From Methanosarcina sp. (GTDB lineage: Archaea > Halobacteriota > Methanosarcinia > Methanosarcinales > Methanosarcinaceae), in NCBI GenBank assembly GCA_003164755.1, contig PLUB01000075.1, positions 16,580 through 80,579 of the forward strand: 64,000 nucleotides of DNA, written 5' to 3'. How positions within the stretch are numbered: the stretch's first letter is position 1; every line of letters starts with the position of its first letter. The notes beneath the pieces were generated by a model. That model made no database searches. It had not been told where the DNA came from and was given only the letters and a program-made list of their open reading frames with translations. The position numbers and the translations under genes were made by a program. Positions 39,482-50,341 of this stretch are shown piece after piece.

Positions 39482-39742
39482 TCATTGAGATTCACTTTCA
39501 AAGGTATCTATATCTTCCAGACCTGCGATCTGCTTGAGAAGGTGCATTGTTTCTTCACTTTCTTCTTCCGATATTTCAGATATCGCATATCCCACATGGA
39601 CAAGGACATGTTTCCCGAGCATGGATTCGCTTGCCCCTCCCAGTAGATCCATATTTACGTTTCTACAGATCCCACCCATGTTGACAGTGGCAGTGTTTTC
39701 ATTCACTATAAACGTGATTTTTCCAGGAATAGCTATACACAT
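39482..39742 (-). CDS. hypC: Hydrogenase maturation chaperone HypC
   Basis: The 86-residue protein begins MCIAIPGKI; the Cys after the initiator Met is essential for carrying the Fe(CN)2CO unit and for binding the hydrogenase large-subunit precursor. LVHVGYAISEISEEE is the family's second hallmark. GAGGT three bases upstream and the conserved MC start fix ATG 39742, not the ATG at 39766. First gene of hypCDABE. Confidence 0.94.
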   Translation of the reverse strand: MCIAIPGKITFIVNENTATVNMGGICRNVNMDLLGGASESMLGKHVLVHVGYAISEISEEESEETMHLLKQIAGLEDIDTFESESQ

Positions 39743-41027
39743 GTTACCTCTACTGTTTTCTTTCAAAGCATGCTTAAATTATGTCGTTTAACTGTTCTAG
39801 ATTAGTTTTTCGTATTTGAGTTAGTTTTTTATGTGAATTTTATTATAGCAAGAAATATGTTGTGGCCTTAAATCAGCAAAAGCCTTTAAAATTTTACTAT
39901 CGTTTACTGAATAAACAGGCTTCATTCCCATTCCAGGTTTTCGTTTAAGCCTGAACTGCTGTAATTGATTATTTTATACCTTTGCGTTAGATATAATTAT
40001 TGTTAATATCCACTTTTTTCTTTTGATCGCTCTTCTTACATGGTTGTTTTTTACTTTCGCTATTTGCCTCGAATAAAGAAGTGTAGATTCAATGATTAGA
40101 ATTAGGCTCCGGGTTTTTGAAATAAATCAAGGGGTAAAATTGCTTTTCGCAATTCTATAGTTCTATTTTATAACTTTTGTATTTTTTCACTTCTCCTGAA
40201 TAATTTAAAATTGTTTTTTTCTGAACCTACAAGTTGATTCGGAGATGGTTTACAATTGTTCAAAACTCTTTTCGATCTGAATTTGGAACAGATCAATTTT
40301 TAATATGTAACCCAATTAATAAAAAATTCCGATAAACCCCTAAATTTCGCCATATGCTTATAAATAGTGTATAAATTATTCTTAATAATCAAAGGTTTAT
40401 CGGGATCCTCTCCAGTTTAATTTGCTCAACATCTTCATTCAAAAAAAAGGCTTTCTCAATATTTTTTTGAAATCTCCTCTCCAAAATCTATATGCAAAAT
40501 CAATGCGAAATGAAGTAGCAGATGAAATACCATCGTACTTGTTTGTGATTCTATTTCTGTTACAATTTTTATGCATGCTATCATTTAAATGTACCTAAAT
40601 TATTTTACACATGTCTGTATATATAATTATATTTATTTTTCACACTCAATTCTATATCAATAGCTGTCAGGTTTAATATTTATCCTTTAATTCTAAATTA
40701 TTTTTCTATCAAAATCACCAGATTCTCTAATTTTTCACTATTTTCACTATATATTCATCCTTTAAAGAAACAATACATATAGCTTCTTTTACTAAGGTTC
40801 GATGAGCAAATTTTGATGGATTGGTTTTATTAAACTGTCAACTATTGAGTATCCATTTTATTTTCCATTAGTTAGTAAGCAGAAGTATCTGTCGCATCAG
40901 AATAGGTATCTATCAACTAATTTTAGGTAGGTTGAATAGTGCCTTTATTGATTTATTTTGTATATTAAAATTTAGTATTCAAATGGAATTTCATAATTAA
41001 TTCTCTTTTTTAGTACAAAGCGTAAAA
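39743..41027. other. Spacer between hyp and vht clusters, hyp side
   Basis: AT-rich, no gene. A TATA-like ATTTTATTATA on the minus strand near 39838-39848 may drive hypC. A hairpin element lies at 40326-40411. Confidence 0.45.
40326..40411. repeat. MITE-like hairpin element
   Basis: ATTCCGATAAACCCCTAAAT at the left and AGGTTTATCGGGATCCTCT at the right, with the shared interior TTCGCCATATGCTTATAAAT. Confidence 0.65.
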
Positions 41028-41059
41028 CCACTGGGTCTTCAGCTCAGTGGATGTAAGCG

Positions 41060-41420
41060 TCAACTTCAACCCGGCTTCTGTATGTAATTTTCAGCTGCTT
41101 CCTTGCTAAAGTTGCCGATAGAAGATGCGAAATATCCATCACACAATAGTGTATGTTCCTTCAAATAGTGTATGTTCCTTCAAATAGTATTTTTTTCAAA
41201 TACCCTGTTTGAGTTTTTCATGGCATAATTGTTGTTTCTTGTTTCAGTTTTAAAATGATCGCAAGAGTGCCGACTTTTGGCTCGCTCTTAACGAGTATAT
41301 GGATGTTGTCTTCGTAAGTTACTATTTCTAGTATTTCTCAACCGACCTCCTTCTCAATGTCAGAAATTATCTGTTTGAGTTCTTCTTAAATCTTTCTAGT
41401 ATCTTTTTCGATACTTACCC
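41060..41420 (-). pseudogene. tnpA: tnpA relic (Y1 transposase)
   Basis: Minus-strand blocks KEELKQIISDIEKEVG, YEDNIHILVKSEPKVGTLA, LKQETTI and CDGYFASSIGNFSKEAAENY follow the order of IS605 TnpA. The H-x-H is changed to H-x-L in NIHILV, and stops interrupt it. Confidence 0.7.
41145..41188. repeat. 19-bp tandem duplication
   Basis: AATAGTGTATGTTCCTTCA occurs twice in perfect tandem plus a partial third unit, inside the tnpA relic. Confidence 0.8.
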
Positions 41421-41439
41421 ACAAAGATAATGTGATACA

Positions 41440-41960
41440 TTGACAAAAAATTGCTTTATTTCATGAGAAAATAGCAAATCAGAGAAATGATTTCCAACAC
41501 AAACTCTCTTTTAAATTTGTTGCTAGAACCAAGCAATAGCTTTGAAGCTCTGATGTTAAAAGCATGAATAAGAATCGCATTTAGCACAGGCTATATGTGA
41601 TTCGGCGTTTAGTAGTTTTTTTAACAAAATTAGAATATAAGTCTGAATGCTCAGGAAAAATCATTCTTCTGCATAGGTAAATTTGAACCACACATCAGAT
41701 CTGTCATTTTTGTGGATATCATAATTCTGAGCTGATACTAAAAGATAGAGAATGGAAATGTTCTGATTGCAAAACAAGATAGCGATATTAATGCTGCAAT
41801 TAATCTCGAAAAATTCGCGCTCATTTATTTAAATCTAATTGGAATCTAAAACTCTGTAATGTTGTGTATGTGCTTGGGAATTTGTTCTCATAAGAGGAAG
41901 GAATAGACCAACAAGATAATTCGTTTTTAGGTGAGTGGTAGTTCACATACTGTTCGGAAT
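41440..41960 (+). pseudogene. tnpB: tnpB relic (RuvC/zinc-ribbon C-terminal half)
   Basis: Frames read KIANQRNDFQHKLSFKFV, then ICHFCGYHNSELILKDREWK, CSDCKT and, shifted, DINAAINLEKFAL. This is the C-terminal half of IS605 TnpB with its zinc ribbon and final catalytic Asp region. The N-terminal half is missing and stops interrupt the rest. Confidence 0.75.
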
Positions 41961-42005
41961 TTCCTTTTTCCTATTAATGTATTAAATATTATTAAAATCA
42001 AAAAA

Positions 42006-42068
42006 ACTTATATACTATTCCCTCATTGAAAACATTAGCGATAGGTTTATGTTCGCATTTATATAATT
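42006..42068 (+). promoter_or_regulatory. Candidate vht promoter TATA boxes
   Basis: Two boxes are visible: ACTTATATAC near 42009 and TTTATATAATT near 42058. Starts near 42040 or 42090 would give leaders of about 95 or 45 bases. Confidence 0.4.
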
Positions 42069-42133
42069 TTAGTAAATATTTAATTGTATTTCTTTTAAAT
42101 GTATTATTTTGTTAAAAGCAAGATGTGGTAGAG

Positions 42134-43282
42134 ATGAGTACTGGAATAAAAAATCTTGTTCAAACACTGGATAGTGTTGACTTTTTAAAAATGGATCGAC
42201 GCACTTTCATGAAAGCGGTAGGCTTTCTCGGAGCAAGTACATTCCTCAGCAGTTTCCAAACTGAGATCGTAAACGCTCTTGAATTTGCAGAAACAAAGAT
42301 TGTTTGGCTCCATGGTTCCGAATGCACTGGATGCTCAGAATCCCTCTTGAATGCCGCAAATCCTGACATTTTACAGGCACTCACTAAGCTCAATGTCAAT
42401 CTTGCTTACCATGAAACTCTTCTTGCCCAGCAGGGGATATGGGTAGATAATAAACTTGCAAACACTTCTGAACTTAACTCAGAGATTCTCCTTGACGATC
42501 TTATCAAAGAAGGAAACTATATTCTAGTTGTGGAGGGCGCTATTCCAAATGGTCCTAATGGTTCAGGTCGCTACCTTGTTCTTGGGAACAAGCCTTTCAA
42601 GGATATCGTTGGAGAAGCTGCAAAGAATGCCAACGCCATTCTTGCGGTCGGAGCTTGTGCATGTTGGGGAGGAATTACCTCTGCAAAAAGTGCTGTTGTC
42701 CAGGAGACGGATTATAGAGGAACAGCTTTCTTAAAGACTGATGCTTCAAAAGGCATTCTTAGTGAACTTAACATCGATAAACCTGTAATCAATATTGCTG
42801 GTTGTCCTCCTCACCCTGATTGGATCCTCCTTACATTAGGCGCTGTAATCCTTGGAAAGATCAGGATTCCTGATGATCTTCCGGACATTCTGGACCAGTA
42901 CCACAGGCCCAAGGTCTTCTACCCTCCAGACCATGTTGTCCATGACAACTGCCCTCGTCGTGGATACTATGACCAGGGACTATTCGAAGATCAGGCAGGT
43001 GGGCCATATTGTCTGTGGAAGTTGGGATGTAAAGCCCCGTATGCTCATGGAGACTGTGCAATTCGCAAATGGAACAATTCATTGAGCGTGTGTACCCAGG
43101 CAGGTCCCTGCAGTGCTTGCGTAGAACCTGGCTGGCCGGACTCTTCAAGACCCCTGTATGTAGAATCTGAAGGGAAGGGCGTGCTTCTAGGAGAGAATGT
43201 CGGTACGATAGCCAAAGTCGCGGTCGGCGCCGCTGCAGTTGCTGCAGGCGTACATGCTGTAAGAAGGATGAAAGGAGAGTGA
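42134..43282 (+). CDS. vhtG: Methanophenazine-reducing [NiFe] hydrogenase small subunit VhtG
   Basis: The 382-residue precursor carries electrons from the NiFe site through three iron-sulfur clusters to cytochrome VhtC. A long N-region leads to the twin-arginine motif MDRRTFMKAVGFLGAS near residue 24, so the complex is exported folded with VhtA. Cluster ligands: SECTGCSESLL, GACACWGGI, NIAGCPPHPDW, then the C-terminal cysteines DNCPRRGYYDQG, LGCKAPYAHGDC and AGPCSACVEPGW. A C-terminal hydrophobic stretch (AKVAVGAAAVAAGVHAV) can anchor it. ATG 42134 is chosen over GTG 42125. Confidence 0.95.
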   Translation: MSTGIKNLVQTLDSVDFLKMDRRTFMKAVGFLGASTFLSSFQTEIVNALEFAETKIVWLHGSECTGCSESLLNAANPDILQALTKLNVNLAYHETLLAQQGIWVDNKLANTSELNSEILLDDLIKEGNYILVVEGAIPNGPNGSGRYLVLGNKPFKDIVGEAAKNANAILAVGACACWGGITSAKSAVVQETDYRGTAFLKTDASKGILSELNIDKPVINIAGCPPHPDWILLTLGAVILGKIRIPDDLPDILDQYHRPKVFYPPDHVVHDNCPRRGYYDQGLFEDQAGGPYCLWKLGCKAPYAHGDCAIRKWNNSLSVCTQAGPCSACVEPGWPDSSRPLYVESEGKGVLLGENVGTIAKVAVGAAAVAAGVHAVRRMKGE

Positions 43283-43289
43283 GTAAAAA

Positions 43290-45077
43290 ATGGTAAATGT
43301 TACAATCGATCCCTTAACAAGAATTGAAGGCCATCAACGCGTGTCCACTGAAGTAGGTGCAGATGGTGTTATTACAGATGCTCAGAGTTCCAGTTTGATG
43401 TTTAGAGGTTTTGAACGCATACTACAAAATCAGGATCCAAGGGATGCAGCAATTCTCGTCCAAAGAATATGTGGTGTTTGTCCTATATCTCATTGCTTGG
43501 CAGCTACAAATGCCCTTGACAATCTTTATGGTGTGGCTGAACATGTTCCAAAAGATGCTCTTGTCACAAGGAACATTTTTCAGGCTCTAAACACTATTGC
43601 AAGCCATGCAACTCATATATACGTGCTTTGGGGTCCGGACCTTGCAAATCCCGCGTACAGAAATGTCCTCGCAACACTCAAAGATACTGGAAACGCAATC
43701 TGGAAAGAAATGGTCGGAAGATTTGCTCCAATTAGCTACAAAATAGACGGCATACCGATTCCTGCGGGAACCTCTTACTTGGCAGCAATACCTGAAAAGA
43801 AACGCTTACAGGAAGCTATTGCAATCATAGGCGGCAGAATGCCAGGCCCTGTCACTCCATACCCTGGAGGATATTTCTATAAGCCGACAGTTGCAGATGT
43901 TGTAAAGATTTCCTCTTACTATCTGCAGGTTATGGACTTTGTATCAAAGTACACCCTCCAAGTGCCCTTTGATGCATGGATTGCAAATACATACAAGGCA
44001 AGTTCACCTAAGAAAGCGGTAAACTTTGTGGTTGAACACCTGCAAGGTCTTATTAATAAATCACTTAGTACCAATGACTTTTCCAGAGAAGCAGGGTGGG
44101 GAGATGTTGAATTCTATGCAGCTTTCGGCTCCCAATTAGTAGGAGAAACTCTCCTTCACCTTCCTGCAAGCCTTAAACACGATAGCATAGGTGGGTACAG
44201 CGATCCCTCAAAGATCAACTTCCTTTCATATGGTGGATTCTACAAGCCCGAAAATGGAGACGGATACAACCCTAGCAGTCCCGCAGGAGATCGATTCTTA
44301 ACTTCAGGTATTGTAACAGGAAAACTCGAACATAAGGATTTTGATCCAAGCAAGGTTACGGAAAGCATTGCTCATTCTTTCTATGAAAACAACGACAATC
44401 TTCCTCCTGCAAAAGGTGAAACAGTTCCATTTACAGATCCTGGAAAAATAGTATATGACCAGGGTCCTAATAGCAGATACAGTTGGGATAAAGCTCCGAG
44501 ATATGACGGAATTCCCTGTGAAGTCGGTCCTCTTGCACGTATGCTTGCAATAAAAGAGCCACTTGTAACTGGACTGGCTCTTGCTTTTCATGAGAACGGC
44601 TACTCTGCAGCTAATGTCTACACAAGAATGATGGCTCGTATGCAGGAAACCACTATTATCGCAAATGAGCTCCTAAAGTGGGTGACAGTTGACTTCGACC
44701 CGAAAGGTAAGATCGCTGTACCTTTAGATCTTTCTAAAGCTAACGATTCACATGGTATGGGCTTGTGGGAAGCTCCACGTGGAGCTCTTGGGCACTGGGT
44801 ATCCACTGACAGCAAAGGAAAGGTTGGTACCTATCAGTGCATAGTTCCAGGTACCTGGAATATGTCCCCAAGAGATAGTGCAGGTATCCCTGGTCCTCTT
44901 GAACAATCTCTCGTTGGATCAAAAATCAGTGCCGTTGGAAATGCGCTTGGCGTCGATTACTCCAATCCGGTTGGAATTTTCCATATCGGTAGGTCCTATG
45001 ATCCATGTATTTCATGTGCAGTTCATACCATTGACCTGACAGGGAAAAACGCTCCAAGGGCTTTGAGAATATTGTAA
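43290..45077 (+). CDS. vhtA: Methanophenazine-reducing [NiFe] hydrogenase large subunit VhtA
   Basis: The 595-residue subunit binds the NiFe(CN)2CO centre and splits H2. Nickel ligands are [11 protein letters not shown] near residue 60 and DPCISCAVH near the C-terminus. The 15 residues after that His ([16 protein letters not shown] region) are the extension that VhtD removes after nickel insertion. It starts seven bases after vhtG, so the pair is co-translated and then co-exported on the VhtG Tat signal. Confidence 0.96.
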   Translation: MVNVTIDPLTRIEGHQRVSTEVGADGVITDAQSSSLMFRGFERILQNQDPRDAAILVQRICGVCPISHCLAATNALDNLYGVAEHVPKDALVTRNIFQALNTIASHATHIYVLWGPDLANPAYRNVLATLKDTGNAIWKEMVGRFAPISYKIDGIPIPAGTSYLAAIPEKKRLQEAIAIIGGRMPGPVTPYPGGYFYKPTVADVVKISSYYLQVMDFVSKYTLQVPFDAWIANTYKASSPKKAVNFVVEHLQGLINKSLSTNDFSREAGWGDVEFYAAFGSQLVGETLLHLPASLKHDSIGGYSDPSKINFLSYGGFYKPENGDGYNPSSPAGDRFLTSGIVTGKLEHKDFDPSKVTESIAHSFYENNDNLPPAKGETVPFTDPGKIVYDQGPNSRYSWDKAPRYDGIPCEVGPLARMLAIKEPLVTGLALAFHENGYSAANVYTRMMARMQETTIIANELLKWVTVDFDPKGKIAVPLDLSKANDSHGMGLWEAPRGALGHWVSTDSKGKVGTYQCIVPGTWNMSPRDSAGIPGPLEQSLVGSKISAVGNALGVDYSNPVGIFHIGRSYDPCISCAVHTIDLTGKNAPRALRIL

Positions 45078-45115
45078 GAAGATGAAGACTATTAAATAAG
45101 GAGGATGATCCCCTA

Positions 45116-45892
45116 ATGAAAGCTAATGGCAACCCAACGATTGTTGAGCGCTATAGCCTCCTCGATAGAGTGGTACACATAGTTCATGCCGCTGCGATGC
45201 TGGCGCTCATTATCACCGGGTTAAAGATGTACTTTGGGTGGAACTTTATGAGTTTCCATACAGCCCGCGCTCTCCATATGTTCGCAGTTCCTTTCTTACT
45301 TGTGGTGAATTGGTTCCTTATTCCTGTTTCCATTGTTCTTGCTACTGGGGGCGGGATTAAGGAAAAGTTTTTACACTTTTTGGACCATTATGTTTTTGGT
45401 CCCAGAGATGCATCACGCATGGCAGGAATAATTGGTAATTTCTTCGGGAAGGGCAAATATCCAGCATTTACCATCTATGATGAGGCATCAGGACACTATA
45501 AGACCAAGCTCCATCCATTAATGAAAATTTTGATTGTGCTGGAAGGTCTAGCAATAGTCATCATTGCTATTACAGGTATCGTTCTGTACAGTCTTAACTG
45601 GTCATTATTTGGGCTCCCTATAGCGTCTTGGATCCTGTCAGCAGGAGGCCTGATTGCACCTTCTTTCGGAATGAGTTCCCTGGCGTTTCTGAGAACTCTT
45701 CATCTGCTGATGACTTACTGGTTTGTCTTCGAACTAGTAGTGCATGTCGGTATTTTGGAGCTTGATCCAAATGTCTGGAAGTACTACAAAGCTATCTTCT
45801 GGTCCGGAAAAGAAGACCTTAAAGACACTCACTACGTAAAAATTGTCAAAACTCCAAGCAATCTTGCTGATAAAGGACGCCGAAACCATTAA
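45116..45892 (+). CDS. vhtC: Hydrogenase cytochrome b subunit VhtC
   Basis: The 258-residue membrane protein links VhtGA to methanophenazine. Hydrophobic helices carry candidate heme histidines: [56 protein letters not shown] and [20 protein letters not shown]. These match Ni/Fe-hydrogenase b-type cytochromes. GGAGG lies 15-19 bases before ATG 45116. Third gene of vhtGACD. Confidence 0.95.
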   Translation: MKANGNPTIVERYSLLDRVVHIVHAAAMLALIITGLKMYFGWNFMSFHTARALHMFAVPFLLVVNWFLIPVSIVLATGGGIKEKFLHFLDHYVFGPRDASRMAGIIGNFFGKGKYPAFTIYDEASGHYKTKLHPLMKILIVLEGLAIVIIAITGIVLYSLNWSLFGLPIASWILSAGGLIAPSFGMSSLAFLRTLHLLMTYWFVFELVVHVGILELDPNVWKYYKAIFWSGKEDLKDTHYVKIVKTPSNLADKGRRNH

Positions 45893-45972
45893 TTTGAAAG
45901 TTATTAAAGCAAAAAATGTGAAAAGGTAATATAGGCATGTCCAGTCTGTATAAACCTTAGTAAGATGAAAAT

Positions 45973-46461
45973 ATGCCTATATTACATGCTCCTGTCCGTG
46001 TCCTAGGATGCGGAAGCCTATTAATGGGAAATGATGGTATCGGTCTGAGGGTCATTGAGACTCTTCAAAAAACGGAACTTAAAAATAGTGAAGGCATTGA
46101 TATTGTGGATGCGGGGGTATGTGGGCTTGATCTTTTGAATCTTTTTGATGGAGCCAAACAGATCATTATCGTGGATGCGATTCTTGCAGACAGTCCTGTT
46201 GGTTCTGTACATCGTATAGAGGGTAAAGACCTCATCAAAAAAGACACTGAGCCTTTTAACCTGGTCTCTGTTCACGATCTTACAATTACAGATATATTAC
46301 GTATCGGAGCTGAAATCCAGCTACTCCCAGAAATTGTAGTCATCGGTATTGAAATTGGAGCCAGGGTAACTGAAGCTACGTTAGAGATAAGCTCTGAAGT
46401 TTTCAAAGGAGTTGATGAGGCCATAAAGGTAATAAGAAAAGAGATTAACTGCCCACATTAG
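45973..46461 (+). CDS. vhtD: Hydrogenase maturation endopeptidase VhtD
   Basis: The 162-residue HyaD/HybD-type protease clips the C-terminal extension of VhtA after nickel insertion. It has the metal-sensing pattern LGCGSLLMGNDGIGLRVIE (Glu/Asp usual in the GN-x-L-x-x-DDG motif is Gly-Asn-Asp here), DAGVCGLDLLN, IIVDAI and SVHDLTITDIL with the conserved His. It follows vhtC by 80 bases with a weak ribosome site. Confidence 0.92.
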   Translation: MPILHAPVRVLGCGSLLMGNDGIGLRVIETLQKTELKNSEGIDIVDAGVCGLDLLNLFDGAKQIIIVDAILADSPVGSVHRIEGKDLIKKDTEPFNLVSVHDLTITDILRIGAEIQLLPEIVVIGIEIGARVTEATLEISSEVFKGVDEAIKVIRKEINCPH

Positions 46462-46599
46462 GGATTTCGACTCGATTATATTTTTTCTCTTAAGGAATTT
46501 TTAAAATAGTTTATTCCAATTTAATATGAATTTCGATAGGGCGCCCTATACGCGTAAATTGTATGCTATTGCTTGGGATATGAATAAAATTATTCAAAA

Positions 46600-46700
46600 T
46601 AAGACATTTAATTTGCATATATGCTTTTTTCTTCTTGGTTATCCTGATTTTCAAAATGTTTTTTAATTGATCGGAAGTGTACCCAAAGTTCTGTAAAATA
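46600..46700 (-). pseudogene. 3' tail of an IS200 TnpA relic
   Basis: ATTATTCAAAAT..., TATATG.TTTTTT and CCTGATTTTCAA align with 30715-30810, the C-terminal end of the TnpA relic there. Only the tail is left. Confidence 0.4.
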
Positions 46701-46869
46701 TAGCAGGATGCAGAATCTTGGTTAGGCTGACAAAACGTATGTTTTTATGTATTGTTGACGCATAGTTTTTGTACTAAAATTCCCGAATTTCCTGTTCCAT
46801 CCAGAATAAGAAAACATTTCTAATTTATTACTCAGGGGCTTATGGGACTCATGGAACACTTGGAACTAA

Positions 46870-47076
46870 TTAGCCTAAATTAAGATCAGAGAGAATAATC
46901 AGAAAAAAGATGATTATATAGTTTATAATCAAAACTAAAATGGATTCCAGAGAGTTTGCTCTCTGATAAAACCTGATTTTTCGGCGAACTTTATTCTTCA
47001 GCAAAGGCTGAATGCGTTTTCCTTCTTCTTCCTTGGATAAATTGGTAGCAATGATTTCAAACTTGGATTTTTTCAT
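46870..47076 (-). CDS. Possible small membrane protein
   Basis: The frame from ATG 47076 encodes 68 residues: MKKSKFEIIATNLSKEEEGK, a basic middle, then one hydrophobic helix ILVLIINYIIIFFLIIL at the end. The frame stays open upstream to 47115. The only SD-like GGGAGG is 17 bases before the ATG. It could be a tail-anchored protein or chance; I do not recognise it. Confidence 0.35.
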   Translation of the reverse strand: MKKSKFEIIATNLSKEEEGKRIQPLLKNKVRRKIRFYQRANSLESILVLIINYIIIFFLIILSDLNLG

Positions 47077-47116
47077 AGCTTCTACGCCCCTATCCTCCCT
47101 GGCATAACTTGTCATC

Positions 47117-47601
47117 GGAAAAAGAGATGAAGGTCCTTCTTTAGGTCACTGAACAAACCTGAATTTACCATTTTCCTAATTTATGCGATTTACTGTTTCA
47201 ATCAATGTAATGAAGCCCGGTAACCCTGATGATTTTCATGTTAAATATTTTTTAATTTTTTCACCAACAGGTGTGAAGATGCTGATTATTGTAGCAAATG
47301 ACATAATTAATGCTTTGAACAATCAAGTTCGATCAGTGGGGATTATTTGGAATGAATAGACGGTTCAATTGTTGCAAAGCTCAAATTAATGATATGAAAA
47401 TTTTAAAAGAGAATATAGTTAAATGTATTGAAGTTACGACAATTCCATAAAATCGAGATTTAAAGAATTGGCTATATCATGTATCGTGATTATAAGATAG
47501 GATATTCATATCTGAAGCATTTGGCATCCTATATTATAATCATGAACAATGAAACAATATTTAGTAGTAGATTTGTATTATCATGTATTTGTTACTCCAC
47601 A
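47117..47601. other. Spacer with a short repeated segment
   Basis: No intact gene. 47462-47560 resembles 50075-50165 (TATAAG.TAG, then TATCT.AAGCA and TTATAATC.TGAA), and both give peptides of the type YLKxxASxIIIV, perhaps a decayed transposase. Confidence 0.4.
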
Positions 47602-47916
47602 TCACCAGGTTCCGTCATCTCCACATCCACAGGTTGGAAATTTTAATAAATCAACGGATTGAGTACAGGGATCTGTTATCAATGTTACTTCAGCTCCTCT
47701 TTCTCCACGTCCCCAGTTCCAGTCATCTCCACATCCACAGGTTGGGAATTTTAATAAGTCCACTGATTGGGTACAGGGATCTGTTATCAATGTTACTCCA
47801 CATCCCAAGGTTCTATCATCGTGGTTACCGGGCTTTGCGCCCACGATATTCACAAGCATTAAAATCATTGCTGTTGAAACTAAGGCTATTTTATACAACT
47901 TACATTTACTTATCAT
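47602..47916 (-). CDS. Secreted cysteine-repeat protein
   Basis: The 104-residue protein has a signal peptide (MISKCKLYKIALVSTAMILM, then LVNIVGA). The mature part holds two copies of a 25-residue unit, VTLITDPCTQSVDLLKFPTC followed by GCGDD, separated by WNWGRGERGAE. Each unit has three cysteines plus two aspartates, suggesting disulfides or metal binding outside the cell. GGGAG seven bases before the ATG supports translation. The DNA of the two units is nearly identical, so the duplication is recent. I do not recognise the family. Confidence 0.7.
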   Translation of the reverse strand: MISKCKLYKIALVSTAMILMLVNIVGAKPGNHDDRTLGCGVTLITDPCTQSVDLLKFPTCGCGDDWNWGRGERGAEVTLITDPCTQSVDLLKFPTCGCGDDGTW

Positions 47917-48699
47917 GTATTTTCTCCCTTTTAGATATGTTTTACCTATGATTTCTACTAGAAAATTTAGATATGTTTTTCCTGACTAAATACGCAAAGA
48001 GATTTATTCAATGAGTTACTCATTATTATATTTACATATAAATACTCTTTTGGATACTAAATATGTCTACAGCATTATTATATTCAAGTATATATAAAGT
48101 TAATAGAATTTATTTTTAGTAATATAAATATATGCTAAACGGATACAGGTTTGGTAAACTTCTACTGTTATACTAACTAATATTCAAAGATTCTAAGTTA
48201 GTACAAAATAACTTTATTTAGTCCGATTTTTTAATAATTATTTATTTGTAGAGTTATAACTCTATTTGTATAGGATTTTCAAATCTAAGTCTCTCTAGTT
48301 TTTCAATACAAAAACAATCTTGTAGCACTGAAAGGTATTGACTCTTGAGAACCTGCAACCCTCTAATCTTGTGGGGATATACTGATCATGAAGTGCAGCT
48401 GGAGCGATCCTATCAAATGCATATGTTTTGCTATAAAACATATGCATCAGTGAAAACAATAGAAAAAGGAACTTGTTCAGTAAAACTATTTGCTCAGCAT
48501 TCTGCTTTTTTGCAGTGAAAGAAAAAGGATACAGAAACTACCAGATTTTACGGAACTTATGGTAAGCTACAATGTAAAATTGATAAAATTAAATATCTTA
48601 CTTTTATTTTAATGAAGTATCCTAAATGACTTGTTTTTGTACAATTCTAAGTAGGATTACATAAACAGTAAGATCCATCTCTGCATTTATTTACATTTT
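47917..48699. other. Spacer
   Basis: AT-rich; no gene recognised. Confidence 0.4.
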
Positions 48700-49003
48700 T
48701 CAATTTTTGCAATTTTTGTCGTTATTACCATTAACAGCCCAATCCCATTTTTGCTGGTAGGATCCAATCCTACAGTCATCATTATGATAGTGATAAATGT
48801 TTGTGTAGTCTCAATGATGTAGTGGTCTCCATGCCCATGTTCGTGGCTCCCATGGTGATTCCATCAATGGGCATGCCTCACATAGTCTGTGGGTCGTGAT
48901 CTGGTTCCGCGTTCGATGCTGCAGCTGTCAATGATACTACAAATAAGACTGCCAGCAAGATAGTCTGTACCTTTTTTATTCTACTAACTAGTTGTTTCAA
49001 CAT
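48700..49003 (-). pseudogene. Small exported His-rich protein, broken
   Basis: GGAGTGA six bases before ATG 49003 opens a signal peptide (MLKQLVSRIKKVQTILLAVL, FVVSLTAAASNA) followed by EPDHDPQTM and a stop at 48878. Other frames continue HHGSHEHGHGDHY and, to TGA 48700, HYHNDDCRIGSYQQKWDW. An exported His/Asp-rich protein was broken by frameshifts. Confidence 0.5.
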
Positions 49004-49529
49004 TTATTTCACTCCATTTTTATTAAGTTAGATATAATTTTAATTCGGTTAGGACTTACGAGTTAAATTGGAAAAACATACTATTAACAAAATTGTGATT
49101 GTCTTTTCAAATCTCGTTTATCTTTGACTCACTTATTGACATTAGGACATTTGTATGTGATTCTCAGTTTAACTATGCAAATTCAGAACCATTATTAATT
49201 ATCATTAATATAAACCAATTATAGTATTTTAATAAATAGTTAGATTTAGAAAGTGTCAGTTGTATTAATATTTATTGAGCTTTATAACTACTGTACAATA
49301 TGTAACTTGAAAATTCTGTTTAAGAAGCAGAATGGTTAAGATATCACCTAACTAAAAACTAGGATTATATTAGGAGTCTCAAACCTCATTGATATAAACG
49401 AAGGCTGGATAACAGGAAACAAGTATGTAATAATGGAACAGTAATCAAAAAAGAAGATTAAAGGTATATAGTACATTTTATATATTATTATGCATTCTGA
49501 AAATAAGCACATTACAAAGGTTGGATGAA

Positions 49530-49855
49530 AATTTGGAAAAGTTGTCTATACTGTCTGCCCTGATACAGTAACTTCGAATATATTTCACAAGTAGTATATT
49601 TAATTCGAAATAAGACCAACGTCTTCCAAGCAATTATAATCTGTTTTTTAGTTCTACTGTAGCTGTGATTTTTCACTCTTATTAATCTGTTCTTTCTGCG
49701 ATACCAGTTATACAATAAATGATTATCTCCAAAGTTATTTTAAATTAATTATATGAAAAATAGTTTCTGAACAAAAAATAATCTCGCATAAAAAATTTTG
49801 CAATCAAAAAACAAATAAATGTTAAGAATTATTTTTTACTATTTGTGAAGTCATC
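49530..49855. repeat. Dispersed repeat R1, copy 2
   Basis: Aligns with 3660-3990 throughout. On the minus strand it is open for 67 codons (AWKTLVLFRIKYTTCEIYSK), whereas copy 1 has stops in the corresponding frame. Confidence 0.6.
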
Positions 49856-50341
49856 AGAATCTAATATTATCTTTTCCTAGAGAATTAATCACTTTGGGTT
49901 GTAACTTTTTGACTGGATAATTAATTTTGATACATACAAACTAGCGTAGAACCAGATTTTTGCTTATGTGTCTGTAAACTCGATTATTTCATGTATTATG
50001 GGAACCAATAAATGCAAAAAAGTATTAGGAACACATAGGTAAAACCAATAAATCCGCTTGATATCTATTTTATTTTGGTTATAAGGTAGAGCATCTATAT
50101 CTAAAGCAGTGGGCATCTTGAATTATAATCGTGAAAATTAGACAAAAACTAGTATCATACTTGTAAACAGGAATTGATCAGTCTGTTTGCAGAGTGAATT
50201 AAACCGTTAGGGAAAAATAAGTTTTAAAGTGTTGGATTGATTCTCTCACTAACTAAATAATCAATGTTCTATTGTTGTTAACTTCATGTTGATAGATGTA
50301 ATCTCCATGCATAATTTAAAATGGTTAATCATCTAATTTCC

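Larger units (their letters stand above)
41028..41960. mobile_element. Dead IS200/IS605-type element
   Basis: The left end carries the hairpin CCACTGGGTCTTCAGCTCAGTGG (41028-41050), the kind of palindrome TnpA recognises. Inside lie a minus-strand tnpA relic and a plus-strand tnpB relic, diverging as in IS605. Both genes are interrupted, and the right boundary is estimated. Confidence 0.7.
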
